64,000 nt of DNA from Hofstenia miamia (GCA_004352715.1 SCFE01000062.1:734269-798268); one strand, 5' to 3'. Counted from the first letter of the stretch, positions 47,586 to 57,626 are shown. Program-made: numbers and translations. Notes: generated from the sequence alone by a model not told the origin.

Positions 47586-49433
47586 TTAACTAAAGCCATA
47601 TGCAAGAAGAAAAATCTTACCGAATACATTAAGTGGAAGATTTTCTATTGGTTGGTATATGGACAAGCTAAAGAGGTGTGTCTGGAGCGGATTATTGAAC
47701 AATTGGGTAAAGACATGTAAATCGGGCTGAAGAAACATTGCTCCTACCGGGCTGTAAACTTTCCCATTAATCAACATCAACTGCAACTCTGGATCCGCAA
47801 TTCCGCCGTTAAATCCAACATGACATGGAACGAAAAAATCCTCCTTTTCGTTTTCATTAATCAAATATTCTTTTTTTGATTGCACCCCAGACCCTCCATA
47901 CATAATAATTTTAGTAAAATTTGTGAAGGGATTGAAAAATATAAACGGAGTACCATTAATGTCCGTAGATACGTAAAACACCAGCTCTTTAGAAAAAATA
48001 TGATTTTGAACCATCTTGATAAGATGTCCATTTAGATCATAACTGTATTTTGTCAATATACTTGTAGTGACATCATAAACACTGGTAAGCCTGCTAGGAT
48101 GAAGAATGTCTTGATAATAGTAAATTGTTCTCGTTTTCTCATTACTCATTGCTGATAATCGATAAATTCGTCTGCCGAGATAATCATATTTATATTCTAC
48201 ATATTTTTCCCTGTTGCCAAGAAGAGAAACGCGGACAAGCTGCCCAAGTCCGTTGAACTTTAAAATTTGTTTGTTGAATAACATTTCACCTGGCTTCAAT
48301 GAATTAACATCTTCGGGATTATTCACGAAATTAAGCACCGTTGGATTACCGTCCAATTCATGAATAACATGGTTTTGTACTTTATTATGTTGTCTATTTA
48401 TCCTTTCTGTAAATATATTTCTACCATGTTTTGAAATTGTACCCTCTCCATATAATCCGGCTGGGTACTTTAAGAATTTTACGAACGAGTATTTGCCCAC
48501 TTGGATAGTTAAACTTGATATCCTTGAGCTGAATTCATTTTTTTTCGATGACCTCTCAGCAGTAATGGACGACTTTAAGGTAGGCGTGAATTTGTAAACT
48601 TTCTTAACAGTTTGGCCATAAAAGTCATTAGTAACATTAAGTTCCAATATCCCATCTGATAGGCAATGAGTATTATGAAAATAACTAATATTGAATGAAT
48701 TTTGTACTTTCGGCTTCCCTGTAAATAATGAATATGCGGACTTGTGTTCCCAAGAAAAAAGTATAGCAGAGCTAAATAGGCTCATTTTTTGGAAAAAAGT
48801 CACTGACGCTTTGTCATATTTTGGGAAAATTTTCAATATTGCATCAATAGTTGAAAGCTCATTTAACACCTTCTGAGTGTGTTCAACATAGCTCTCAGTG
48901 ACTTTGTGGTGCATAGTACAAAACTGATCGTTTCCATTAAGACCATTAACATTTGATAAATAACCGTTTGTGTAATTCAGGTAATATTTTTCACCGGTAC
49001 TGAGCACGAGTGACGTTAACAGATTGTTTTCGTTAAATTGAAAATTCGCGCTTTGATTACCAAAGGAACCATAGAGTTCATTGGTTTTTGCTTTATATGC
49101 TCTTGAGTAATTGCCATTGCCAACATCGAATCGATCAACCACCCAATCATCTTTTACTGATCTGTAGATGTGGAAGTCGCCCACTTTGACACCTTTTTCT
49201 TCATTAGTCCTTGCAATATAAAAGTTCTTCGATAATCGAGGGATTTTTAGATTAACAACATAAGAGGAGAACACTGGAGTAGTTAATCCCACAGACGTAT
49301 AAATGCCATCTAATTTTTTAACTTTAAATACACTTGGATTCCTTGTCTGGTCATTCCTTGAATAACTAACTGCAACTACTTCTGGAGTATTGTCCAAATC
49401 ATATTTGAGTGTGTCATCTGAATTATAACCAAC
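47586..49433 (-). CDS. tenm: Teneurin exon: YD/Rhs barrel and Rhs core, last recognised exon
   Basis: 615 codons from the acceptor GATTTAG|GTT to a TAA stop. YD-type repeats are visible: YYLNYTNGYLSNVNG, YKYDYLGRRIYR, YSYDLNGHLIKM. Near the end, VGFNGGIADPELQLMLINGK, YSPVGAMFLQPD and FNNPLQTH correspond to the teneurin/Rhs core (IGFHGGLYDP, L-GRW-SPD, NNPLS). The usual GRW/GRF is replaced by GAMF. A consensus donor TTCG|GTAAGA at 47621 lies 11 codons before the stop, so the last residues may be intron read-through and a further exon may exist. If the stop is real, about 300 C-terminal residues typical of the family are missing. Confidence 0.9.
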   Translation of the reverse strand, partial: VGYNSDDTLKYDLDNTPEVVAVSYSRNDQTRNPSVFKVKKLDGIYTSVGLTTPVFSSYVVNLKIPRLSKNFYIARTNEEKGVKVGDFHIYRSVKDDWVVDRFDVGNGNYSRAYKAKTNELYGSFGNQSANFQFNENNLLTSLVLSTGEKYYLNYTNGYLSNVNGLNGNDQFCTMHHKVTESYVEHTQKVLNELSTIDAILKIFPKYDKASVTFFQKMSLFSSAILFSWEHKSAYSLFTGKPKVQNSFNISYFHNTHCLSDGILELNVTNDFYGQTVKKVYKFTPTLKSSITAERSSKKNEFSSRISSLTIQVGKYSFVKFLKYPAGLYGEGTISKHGRNIFTERINRQHNKVQNHVIHELDGNPTVLNFVNNPEDVNSLKPGEMLFNKQILKFNGLGQLVRVSLLGNREKYVEYKYDYLGRRIYRLSAMSNEKTRTIYYYQDILHPSRLTSVYDVTTSILTKYSYDLNGHLIKMVQNHIFSKELVFYVSTDINGTPFIFFNPFTNFTKIIMYGGSGVQSKKEYLINENEKEDFFVPCHVGFNGGIADPELQLMLINGKVYSPVGAMFLQPDLHVFTQLFNNPLQTHLFSLSIYQPIENLPLNVFGKIFLLAYGFS

Positions 49434-52400
49434 CTAAATCACAGTTCAATACCTACAATTCATTTACACAAAAAATTAACTTTTAAATGTATTATATTAG
49501 GATATTTAGCAATGCTTATAGCTAAATCAACAATCATAAAAAACATTCAAAAGTATAATAATACTATGAAGGTGGGCTTTCTTTATATTTTATAATTTAA
49601 AACTTCCCTATCAATGAGGCATTACAGTAAATATACTAAATACTATTGAGTTAATATTGAAATATATAAATCGCAAACGTCATTTAAAATGGTGATTTTA
49701 AAAAATCACTAAAATTTGCTGATATTTCGGGGATTTACTGAATCTTGAAGATAATGATGCGAGACTTCCTCAATTGAAATTCTCAAAGAGCGCTATGTAA
49801 ATATTGGATATTGAATGTACTAAGGTGCAAATTACTCACTGTAATCGATTTAGAATTTTGAGAAACACTTAATAGGTTTTCACTAGAGCCTTCGTACACT
49901 TCTAAAAGCCTATTACTGCGACGGGATGAAAGAAGAACGTCATCTCCAAGCTAAAAAAATATATGATGCATCCTATACTTTGCATATTTATATTGTAGTG
50001 AGCATGACAAAAAATTAGGCGAAAGGTGCCTTAAGACAAGTATAAAATAGAAGTAAGGAAGTATTATTACATACCCTTAGTACATGCTCATCTACTGTAG
50101 ATGTTTTATTGTGATAAAACTTCAAGTGAGAAGTCACGTTTCCTCTCGCAAAATAATAGTCATGAGGGAAGGCATCGAAGTTACGAGCGTTAGAGGTCGT
50201 GGTAGTCCAATATGCAACATCGTTTTTTAAAGCGAATATTGATAAATCCGATGACTGGTGAATTGACAATGAGTGATTATCTAAAATTTTAATTTACAAG
50301 TAAATCATTAAATATAAAGAAAGAAAAATACAAAAACAAGAAAAATACAAAAACAAGAAACAATAATTTCAAAAATAACCACTTAAAAAGAAACTTATTG
50401 ATTTTGTAGGTTTGACAAAAATATCATTGTGACATATTAACTTCATTAAGAATTTAATAAAAGTCTACATTATGACATCTTATATTCTGAAACATTTGCA
50501 AAGTTTAAGGAAATTACCCTGAAAATATACAGGATGTTCTCGGAGACCCTGCCTATTTTATGTACACATGATATATTTACATAAGCAGTATTTAGAAACG
50601 AAAATTGTAATCACGAAAAAATTTTTGATACCATTCTTTTGCGAAAACAGTCCATGGGGTTCATAAAAGTTTTTGAGCCTCACAAGAAAAAAACCGATCA
50701 TTGACAGTTCTAAGCTGCACGGAGGCAATTCAATATGATCTGCTCTGCCAATCAGTTTCCACATAACAGTAAAAAGTAAAGTGTGTTCATTCGCTTATAG
50801 ACTTTAAAGCATCTATTACTAAGTATGTAGTTTGCAAATGCGATGTATGTAAATGTAAACACAGTATAATTGCTTTATAGCGACCATGCAAGGGAGACAC
50901 CAAACCCAGTCGTTATAAAAAAAGGTCCGTAGACCTGGTTTTGATTTCGTTGATTGTTATAAAAAACAGCAAAGATACAAAAATATATTGTATCACAGAC
51001 ATTTGATTAACCTATACATCCGCCTAATGATAAGTTTTTTCATGGACTTGTAGGACTCAGTGGTGCACTACTCTGAAAAGTAATCATGAAAAATTAAATG
51101 CTTACTATGCTGTTAAAAAAGAATATTTCGCTTGCAGGAACAACCCGAATTTAGAAGTTATAAAAACGGTCGTTGCCGTTATAAAACAATTTTATTACCA
51201 TGGAAAGGTTAAAATTGGCAAGTGGAATTTATTGTTGTTCGCTATAAGGGAAGTCCTCATAAAGCAAGTATACTGTACATCACGTGTGTACATAAAATCG
51301 GCGGGGCCCCTGCGAACGCCTGTACATGCATACATATTTTTGTCAGATATGATATTCAAAAAAATAGAACGTTTATGGATACAGAGTTAGTCAGATGAAG
51401 TACAATTTTAAAGAAACTTACGAGCATCGCCTGTAAAATATCCGAAACCTCGTGAGGTGTATCCAGTGCTGCACATTGTTCCGGATTTCACATTTTGAAA
51501 AGTAGTAAATCCATTAGAGATTTTAACTTGGACATCTTCCAGATAACCTTGTTTGTCAAAGTAAACCATTTCATAGTTTACGCCCAAATTGAGCAAGTCG
51601 ATCAATAACCTACGTTTATCTGCAGTTAGTTCGAATCGAAAGTAGTTTTGATTGTATTCCTTGGTGGCGACCTTGATTGTACTTCGATTGAACTCTACTT
51701 CCTGAACTTCATTTTTAACCTTCGTGTACATTCCAAATTTGTCAAAAGTTATCTTGTTTTTGATGAATTTGTTTTGGATTGACGAAAGGATGTTTGTAGC
51801 CGTATACAACAAACTAAATTACTCAGTTTTACATGACATACATTAAATCTATCCACAATAAACTTTATGTAAATTTATGTGAAAAAAAATAAGCACTATC
51901 ATTAAACCGTGAAGATGTATAAGAATTATAATAAAAAAATGTTCATTTAAGATTTTTCAAAACTAAAAAACAACGATTAATGTTTTTTAATTTTTCACAT
52001 GTCTTTACTTCAGAACAAATCTCTCGTTAACATTTAGGTTACAGTATAGAAAATATATTGGAGTAAACACTTAAAAAATAAACTGCGAACTAGAAATCTT
52101 TCTTTAAACTGGAAGGAATTTGATGCACTAGAGATTAAAAATATAATAAATAAAAATAACAATTGCAATAATGCGCTCATTAAAATATTCTGGTCTGATT
52201 ACCTGGTTGTGAGTTTGTAGAATGGATCGACAATTGCTACCAGCATGCTATCAGAATTGAATGAATAGAGCTCCCGCCTTTTGAAATCCAAAATTTTAAA
52301 TTCCTCATCATCGGGAATTGACAATGAAAGTCGTTTGAAACTTTTATCGGAATCGGATATGAAGAGGGATTCTAAAAATTTAATTAAACCTATGCGTACT

Positions 52401-55400
52401 TAAAGTAATATATTTCAATGATGATTCGATTTGATAAATCATCATTAAATATTTTTATTGAATAATTCAGGCCTCAAAAAGTAACATTATTTGTTGAGTT
52501 GAATTTTTTAAAATGAGCCTCTTTTAACATATCCATCAAATTAACGAAAAAACGTTCAAATTCTAAATTTTTAACAATAAGAATCTAACATTATACAAAC
52601 TAGAAATTGTAAAAAAATACAATGGAAAAATTTAATACCTGTATATGCGTCAAAGTACATCGTATTGATTTTTGATAACTTTACATGTTGAGCGAACGCG
52701 GGAAGTTCAATGGAAGAGTTCTGCTCTCTAGATCCAACAAAGACATCAAAATCCAAGGAATTGTACTTTTGACGTAGTATTAAATGATCGCGTCCACCCT
52801 TAATACCACTTACAATGAGACGATCTTCACCATCAATAGTCAATCCTGATATTTCACGAATCAAATCATTGCAATTTGGACCGATAACCACTCGAACCCA
52901 TCCATCAAGATGCAATTGATATACGTAGTCCGAATCAGAGATAAAAAGAGAGTTTGACTGATAATTGTAGACCAAATACTGGGGGTATCTGAGTGCCAAC
53001 TAAAATATAAAAATAAACATATGTCAACTGGCACAACAGTATTTAGTTGATAGCTTAGATTTCTGTGATTCATAATAAATTTATTTTATAAATAAGTGTA
53101 CCTCATCAATCGAGAACAAAGTGCAAGAAGGTGCGCGTGCAGCAGAGGAAGTTTTTAGAGTGTAAACACGATCATGAAGAATGTATCGGATCCATCGACC
53201 ATCAATAAAATAGACAGTTCCATTACTACTAACTGCAATTCCTCTTGGTTCAGTCAGGGAAACATTACCACTTGAAATGAGCTTTCCATCACCGCAATCG
53301 GAATTAGCTTCCTGCTCGCAGTAGCCCCTTCCTTTCAATAAGACAGCCTGAATGAAATGATTCTGAGAGAAATTGAACTTGTAAATGATTTCCGATTGTG
53401 GATCAGTCATGTACAGCAAATCTTCAAACGAAGACAAGTAATAGATTGGCTTCAACTTTCTAAACATCTCCCCATTAAGTATTGATTCGAAAAACTAGTC
53501 TATATTGCCAAATTAGAAGAAAAAATTATTGGTTATTAATTTTAACTTTCTCCCAACTAATTTTATTTTACTGGCATAGGCGCGCTTGGGAAGAAGCTTT
53601 TTAGATTACTAAATTCATACATTGATAATGAAACAGGGTCGAAAAAGTAGTCAAAAACGCTTTTCTCACTCATGGTTTTCAATGAGCTATACTCCATATA
53701 AATATTAGTTTTGAGGGCTCATTATCCAGATAAGTGTTGTTTGTTCTTAAGATAAAGAAAAAAAATATATCACATATAAATGGGGCTTCATATTCAAAAA
53801 CATTCAACAAGTGAACCTCGTCTGTAAACTTGCGATGATGAAAACAGTGTTTTATACAAATTATAACACATGTTTTTCAGAAAACAAAAACATCAATCCT
53901 GTTAGTATTAAATTTAATGAACAATTAAAATATGAAAGAAAAAATACACACTTGAAACTAAAGACTTTGGCAAATTTCGATCCCAAGTACAAGCCATGTT
54001 GATCACCCGTAATGAAGGAATTATACATCCATGAAGTCAGAGCAATTGGCTTAATTTTCGACTCCACCATCTTCACAATTGGCTGTTGAAGAGAAAGATA
54101 CTTTATTGAACCATCGCCTTTGTAAAACGTTGCTAAATTAAACTAGCTTTAATATTTTAAAACTTGTGGGGCCTCTACATTTTGAAGGGTAACAAAAAAA
54201 TTCACAAAGTTTACTAGANGCAGCAGAGGAAGTTTTTAGAGTGTAAACACGATCATGAAGAATGTATCGGATCCATCGACCATCAATAAAATAGACAGTT
54301 CCATTACTACTAACTGCAATTCCTCTTGGTTCAGTCAGGGAAACATTACCACTTGAAATGAGCTTTCCATCACCGCAATCGGAATTAGCTTCCTGCTCGC
54401 AGTAGCCCCTTCCTTTCAATAAGACAGCCTGAATGAAATGATTCTGAGAGAAATTGAACTTGTAAATGATTTCCGATTGTGGATCAGTCATGTACAGCAA
54501 ATCTTCAAACGAAGACAAGTAATAGATTGGCTTCAACTTTCTAAACATCTCCCCATTAAGTATTGATTCGAAAAACTAGTCTATATTGCCAAATTAGAAG
54601 AAAAAATTATTGGTTATTAATTTTAACTTTCTCCCAACTAATTTTATTTTACTGGCATAGGCGCGCTTGGGAAGAAGCTTTTTAGATTACTAAATTCATA
54701 CATTGATAATGAAACAGGGTCGAAAAAGTAGTCAAAAACGCTTTTCTCACTCATGGTTTTCAATGAGCTATACTCCATATAAATATTAGTTTTGAGGGCT
54801 CATTATCCAGATAAGTGTTGTTTGTTCTTAAGATAAAGAAAAAAAATATATCACATATAAATGGGGCTTCATATTCAAAAACATTCAACAAGTGAACCTC
54901 GTCTGTAAACTTGCGATGATGAAAACAGTGTTTTATACAAATTATAACACATGTTTTTCAGAAAACAAAAACATCAATCCTGTTAGTATTAAATTTAATG
55001 AACAATTAAAATATGAAAGAAAAAATACACACTTGAAACTAAAGACTTTGGCAAATTTCGATCCCAAGTACAAGCCATGTTGATCACCCGTAATGAAGGA
55101 ATTATACATCCATGAAGTCAGAGCAATTGGCTTAATTTTCGACTCCACCATCTTCACAATTGGCTGTTGAAGAGAAAGATACTTTATTGAACCATCGCCT
55201 TTGTAAAACGTTGCTAAATTAAACTAGCTTTAATATTTTAAAACTTGTGGGGCCTCTACATTTTGAAGGGTAACAAAAAAATTCACAAAGTTTACTAGAT
55301 GAACGGTGAAAAAATCCGTTTGTCTTGAGAGAAAGTACCTTTTACAACACTGATTATCAGGAATCATGCATAATAATAAAAAATATATCCTGATTAGTAG

Positions 55401-57092
55401 GTTTATAAAAACGCTTCAACAATTGTGAATTATTAAACTTAAACTGCCTATGTCCTTTGTAAAGGACAAACTTTTTATTATGAAATTTGGAAATCCTGGG
55501 ATATGGGCACAACTATTGGTGAACGTGCTCGAAGATACAGTTGGAAATTTGTACAAAAGTGTATTGCTGTGACTGAAGCATTTGAAAAGATTCACGATTT
55601 TTCATAAAAAATTCCAATTTTTCAAAAATTTGAAATTCCTAAAGTTAAGGTGCTCAGGAGGTCTAAAGAATATGAGAGCACCAACTAACCTCTACTATTT
55701 TGCTTTCTATAAATAGTCCGTCCGATCTTTCCATACGCAAAGTCCGAAATCGTTGCGGTTGCGAGCGATAGGCGTTTAGAGTTATTTAAAGAAATCATAC
55801 AATTTTTAAAAAATTTGTGGGCATTTGAAGGTCAAGGTATACTTTTTGTCCTGTAATGGATTTTTGAAAAGGCAATTTGAAACGAAGCAGTGCCAGTACC
55901 CTTAATGTCAATTCAATTGTAAGAGGAACTCACGCTGCAAATACTTTCTTTTGACTAAACAATGGTGATTATCTAAGGTCCACAATGAGCTATGACATGA
56001 GAACCCCTCGGTGTGCGTTGAAAGTGTTTTCCATTCCACATGCTTTCCACAATTAACAAATTCGTAGCCCACACGAACTAAAAGATTCATTGAAAGTAAA
56101 TTCAGGTGCAGTTGCATTAATTATAAATACGATTATAATCAAAATATTTAAACATCGCGAGTTTGAAAAGGAAAGAGTATAATCAAATTATTGGTATCGG
56201 CAGATTTACACACACTTCTATGTTTATCATTGTTACGTTTAATGTTTAGTGAATAACAGAAATATAGCGACAATAATGACTAAACAAATGTCTAACTAAA
56301 TTTAGTAACTACATGAAATTTATTCAATTATAAGTTATAATAACATCAGGGATTACTAATATTCACTGTTAGTTTCAACTTCTGACATATTCCGTGATAT
56401 CAAACCAAAATGGGATGGGTAGAAAATGACAGTATATCATGCAAACACTCTAATAAAATATACCTTTAACATCGACAGATCCATAAACTTTCCAACCGAA
56501 AGCATCGCGTCTGTCCCATTCGAAGCTGATTATCTTATTGGCTGAAGGTAGCACCGTTTTCTCCATTTGTACACCAGCAACAATCACGTGTACAAAAATA
56601 TGCCCAATATCATGAGGTAGTTCTTTGCTCACTTGTACGCGGATGATTGATGACAGCTTTAAGCGAGCAGAAGAAAAATGGAACTTTATACCTTTGAGAT
56701 CCAAAGTACTATGGTACTCCTAAATTATAATAACATTACCCATAAAACTACAAATAGTTTGGAGCTTTAACAGAATTTGTAATAAAGCATTTCAAAGAAT
56801 GACATTAATCGAAAGCTTTTTGCTTACTTGTAGATCAACCACTTTGCCATTTTCAGGCGCAAATCGTTCAAGAGGCAAATCTGACGCAATCAATGGAGAG
56901 AACTTAGAAGTGGCTATGGATTTAAGGCAACTGAAAGAAGGCTTAAAGTCGAATCCACCTATAACAATAGGATTTGCAATAACAGTGAACTGGTTCTTGT
57001 ATAAGTGACGGATGACGTGGATCTTGGGTTCATGAGATGATAAAGTGAATTCTAGCGTCACTGGACTGTTAGCGTTTACGACGTAATCAAAC
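47586..57092 (-). CDS. tenm: Teneurin, 3' half (11 exons), gene-level entry
   Basis: On the - strand, exons at 57092-56828, 56719-56464, 56077-55934, 54132-53948, 53494-53102, 52999-52639, 52371-52203, 51813-51422, 50280-50075, 49950-49840 and 49433-47586 encode the second half of the FN-plug, the NHL beta-propeller and the YD/Rhs barrel. All have GT-AG boundaries and consistent phases. There is no transmembrane or EGF exon upstream of it on this strand, and its first residue follows the last residue of the + strand half, so both halves are inferred to be one gene. Two extra exon copies (55213-55029, 54575-54220) come from an assembly duplication. The recognised protein ends inside or just after the Rhs-associated core; the family's C-terminal TCAP/GHH part is not seen. 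Confidence 0.92.
49434..49839 (-). other. tenm: Teneurin intron
   Basis: AT-rich intron with a GTGAGT donor and a TGATTTAG acceptor; nothing else seen. Confidence 0.75.
49840..49950 (-). CDS. tenm: Teneurin exon: YD barrel strand segment
   Basis: A 111-bp phase-0 exon of 37 codons (LGDDVLLSSRRSNRLLEVYE at the start) between TTTTTTTAG and GTGAGT. It fits the position in the barrel between the preceding exon and the large Rhs exon. Homology is weak; splice signals and phase carry the call. Confidence 0.75.
50075..50280 (-). CDS. tenm: Teneurin exon: YD barrel segment
   Basis: 206 bp from AAAATTTTAG to AGG|GTATGT. It encodes a beta-rich segment with SIHQSSDLSIFALKNDVAYW, potential N-glycosylation sites (NVT, NKT) and end VDEHVLR. 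It takes up one base from the previous exon and ends on a codon boundary. Confidence 0.78.
50528..51324 (-). mobile_element. Decayed mariner-like element with nested insertion, in a teneurin intron
   Basis: The ends are inverted repeats: TACAGGATGTTCTCGGAGAC on the left, and TACAGGCGTTCGCAGGGGCC when the right end is reverse-complemented; both then continue into ATTTTATGTACAC at the same distance. A - strand fragment near 50720-50650 (LPPCSLELSMIGFFLVRLKN) matches the mariner transposase block WPPRSPDL-P-DFFLW. Inside, 50871-51265 has its own inverted ends around CTTTATAGCG/CGCTATAAG, suggesting a second element inserted into the first. Confidence 0.65.
51422..51813 (-). CDS. tenm: Teneurin exon: YD barrel, after the propeller
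   Basis: 392 bp from AATTTAG|T to C|GTAAGT. It encodes repeated beta-hairpins of the YD type: FDKFGMYTKVKNEV, YFRFELTADKRRLLIDLLN, YFDKQGYLEDVQVKISNG. Y/F-D-x-x-G repeats are the signature of teneurin and bacterial Rhs barrels. Phases agree with both neighbours. Confidence 0.88.
51814..52202 (-). other. tenm: Teneurin intron
   Basis: About 0.4 kb of AT-rich DNA, no other content. Confidence 0.75.
52203..52371 (-). CDS. tenm: Teneurin exon: propeller-to-barrel transition
   Basis: 169 bp. It starts in the last propeller blade (SLFISDSDKSFKRLSLS, equivalent to IYIADLGNIRIRAV) and runs to REL-YSFNSDSMLVAIVDPF, equivalent to the conserved QELYVFNADG segment that opens the YD shell. Splice sites AAATTTTTAG and AG|GTAATC; phases fit. 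Confidence 0.88.
52372..52638 (-). other. tenm: Teneurin intron
   Basis: About 270 bp of AT-rich DNA, nothing recognised. Confidence 0.75.
52639..52999 (-). CDS. tenm: Teneurin exon: NHL propeller blades
   Basis: 120 codons with NHL-type blade strands: YPQYLVYNYQSNSLFISDSD (family PTDLAVNPMDNSLYVLEN), HLDGWVRVVIGPNC (family HQVSIIAGRPMHC), then ISGLTIDGEDRLIVSG. Acceptor TATATTTTAG, donor G|GTATTA. The Cys-rich insertion typical of vertebrate teneurins in this region is reduced. Confidence 0.9.
53102..53494 (-). CDS. tenm: Teneurin exon: NHL propeller blades with RGIAV motif
   Basis: 131 codons. YYLSSFEDLLYMTDPQSEII matches YYLAVDP-SGSLYVSDTNSR; EANSDCGDGKLIS...LTEPRGIAVSSNGTVYFIDG matches the highly conserved CGDGGKA...MSPRGIAVDKNGLMYFVDA. 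The start at 53494 (after GACTAG) gives FFESIL aligned with family N-TSIL; a later acceptor at 53459 is possible if the preceding exon ends at 53952. Positions 53139-53494 lie in the block that is duplicated at 54220-54575. Confidence 0.9.
53139..54218. repeat. Copy 1 of exact 1080-bp assembly duplication
   Basis: Identical to 54220-55299 as far as I could read, at an offset of 1081. The two copies are separated by one n at 54219. It carries teneurin exon 54132-53948 and most of exon 53494-53102. Exact identity plus the n indicates an unmerged contig overlap. Confidence 0.9.
53948..54132 (-). CDS. tenm: Teneurin exon: entry into NHL propeller
   Basis: 185 bp from TTTAATTTAG|CA. TFYKGDGSIKYLSLQQPIV matches the family LHKGTGENQFLTQQPAII, and HGLYLGSKFAKVFSF matches GSLYVGDFNYIRRIF. 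Ends at TGT|GTATTT (53948); AA|GTGTGT (53952) is an alternative donor paired with the 53459 acceptor. The chosen pair aligns better with the family. Its identical twin is at 55213-55029. Confidence 0.88.
54219..54219. other. Single-n contig join
   Basis: One undetermined base exactly between the two identical 1080-bp copies. Confidence 0.97.
54220..54575 (-). pseudogene. tenm: Artefactual partial copy of NHL exon
   Basis: Identical to 53139-53494 and cut off at the n, so it lacks its last 37 bases and donor. Should be ignored when building the transcript. Confidence 0.9.
55029..55213 (-). pseudogene. tenm: Duplicate copy of propeller-entry exon
   Basis: Identical to exon 54132-53948. Only one of the two can be real in a linear transcript; including both would repeat about 62 residues and part of a blade. 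Confidence 0.9.
55300..55933 (-). other. tenm: Teneurin intron
   Basis: About 0.6 kb, AT-rich, with a small hairpin TGTCCTTTGTAAAGGACA near 55450. No coding signal. Confidence 0.7.
55934..56077 (-). CDS. tenm: Teneurin exon: end of FN-plug region
   Basis: 144 bp. VRVGYEFVNCGKHVEWKTL matches family VSVGYEYESCPSLILWEKR, and SSLWTLDNHHCLVKRKYLQ matches GGWSLDKHHILNVKSGIL. Acceptor CTTTTAG|TT, donor C|GTGAGT; phases fit both sides exactly. Confidence 0.92.
56078..56463 (-). other. tenm: Teneurin intron
   Basis: About 0.4 kb of AT-rich DNA, no other content. Confidence 0.75.
56464..56719 (-). CDS. tenm: Teneurin exon: FN-plug beta domain
   Basis: 85 codons. IKFHFSSARLKLSSIIRVQV matches family LKLSYLSSRTPGYKSVLRI; IFVHVIVAGVQMEKTVLP matches VHLMVAVEGRLF-KWF; FEWDRRDAFGWKVYGSVDV matches FIWDKTDAYNQKVYGLSEA. 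Acceptor ATAATTTAG, donor G|GTATAT. Confidence 0.94.
56828..57092 (-). CDS. tenm: Teneurin exon: FN-plug, second half; first - strand exon
   Basis: 265 bp from TTTTAG|G to CAA|GTAAGC. Starts with one base (G) that completes the Trp codon left open at 41445 and reads FDYVVNANSPVTLEF, matching family FDLIANGGASLTLHF. The end FSCLKSIATSKFSPLIASDL matches SCDLSNFARPNPVVSPSPL. The exact residue and phase continuity with the + strand half is the main evidence for a single gene. Confidence 0.94.
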
Positions 57093-57439
57093 CTAAAATG
57101 ATATATGACTTAATAGTTAAACGCTGAATTAAAATGCAATTAAAACAAAAATACATTTAGTATGCATAACGTATTGTTGAAGGGGAGGCTGTCGGTACTG
57201 CATTATTCTTGCTCTTACTATGAGATAACCACTGCCTTTGATTTTATCTCACACGGAATTCACTAAAGTGAGTTCTATGACGAAATACAAGATATCAAAA
57301 CAGTCACTTCGGTATTTATCAAAGCTTGATATTCACAATGAATTACTTTAGATATATTTTTTCTATAACACATCTTTTAACTGTAAAATTAGAAACTATT
57401 TGGATGCTCAAATATAGAAAAAGTAAAAATATTTATATA

Positions 57440-57480
<41 letters not shown>

Positions 57481-57626
57481 TAGGTATATAGTGGTATATA
57501 TAGTTATATATTGTTAGGAACATACATGTATGTAAATATGCATTAAAAAATCATAACCAATCAGGTAAAAGTACATGTATGTATATGTAAATAAGCATTA
57601 AAAAACAAAGTGCTACATCTTCGAGC
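57093..57626 (-). other. tenm: Upstream intron part with TA and near-duplicate AT repeats
   Basis: Contains a (TA)n run (about 57440-57478) and two direct copies of a TACATGTATGT...AAGCATTAAAAAA-like stretch near 57525 and 57575. In corrected orientation it belongs to the intron between exons 41445 and 57092. Confidence 0.65.

Larger units (their letters stand above)
54220..55299. repeat. Copy 2 of exact 1080-bp assembly duplication
   Basis: Second copy of 53139-54218. Downstream of 55299 the sequence is unique (ATGAACGG...), giving the true upstream intron context. Confidence 0.9.

Noticed and set aside
17012-57092. Two separate, tail-to-tail teneurin paralogues
   Set aside because: The halves do not overlap in domain content, and the codon phase and residue match at the seam are exact; two truncated paralogues would be a large coincidence.
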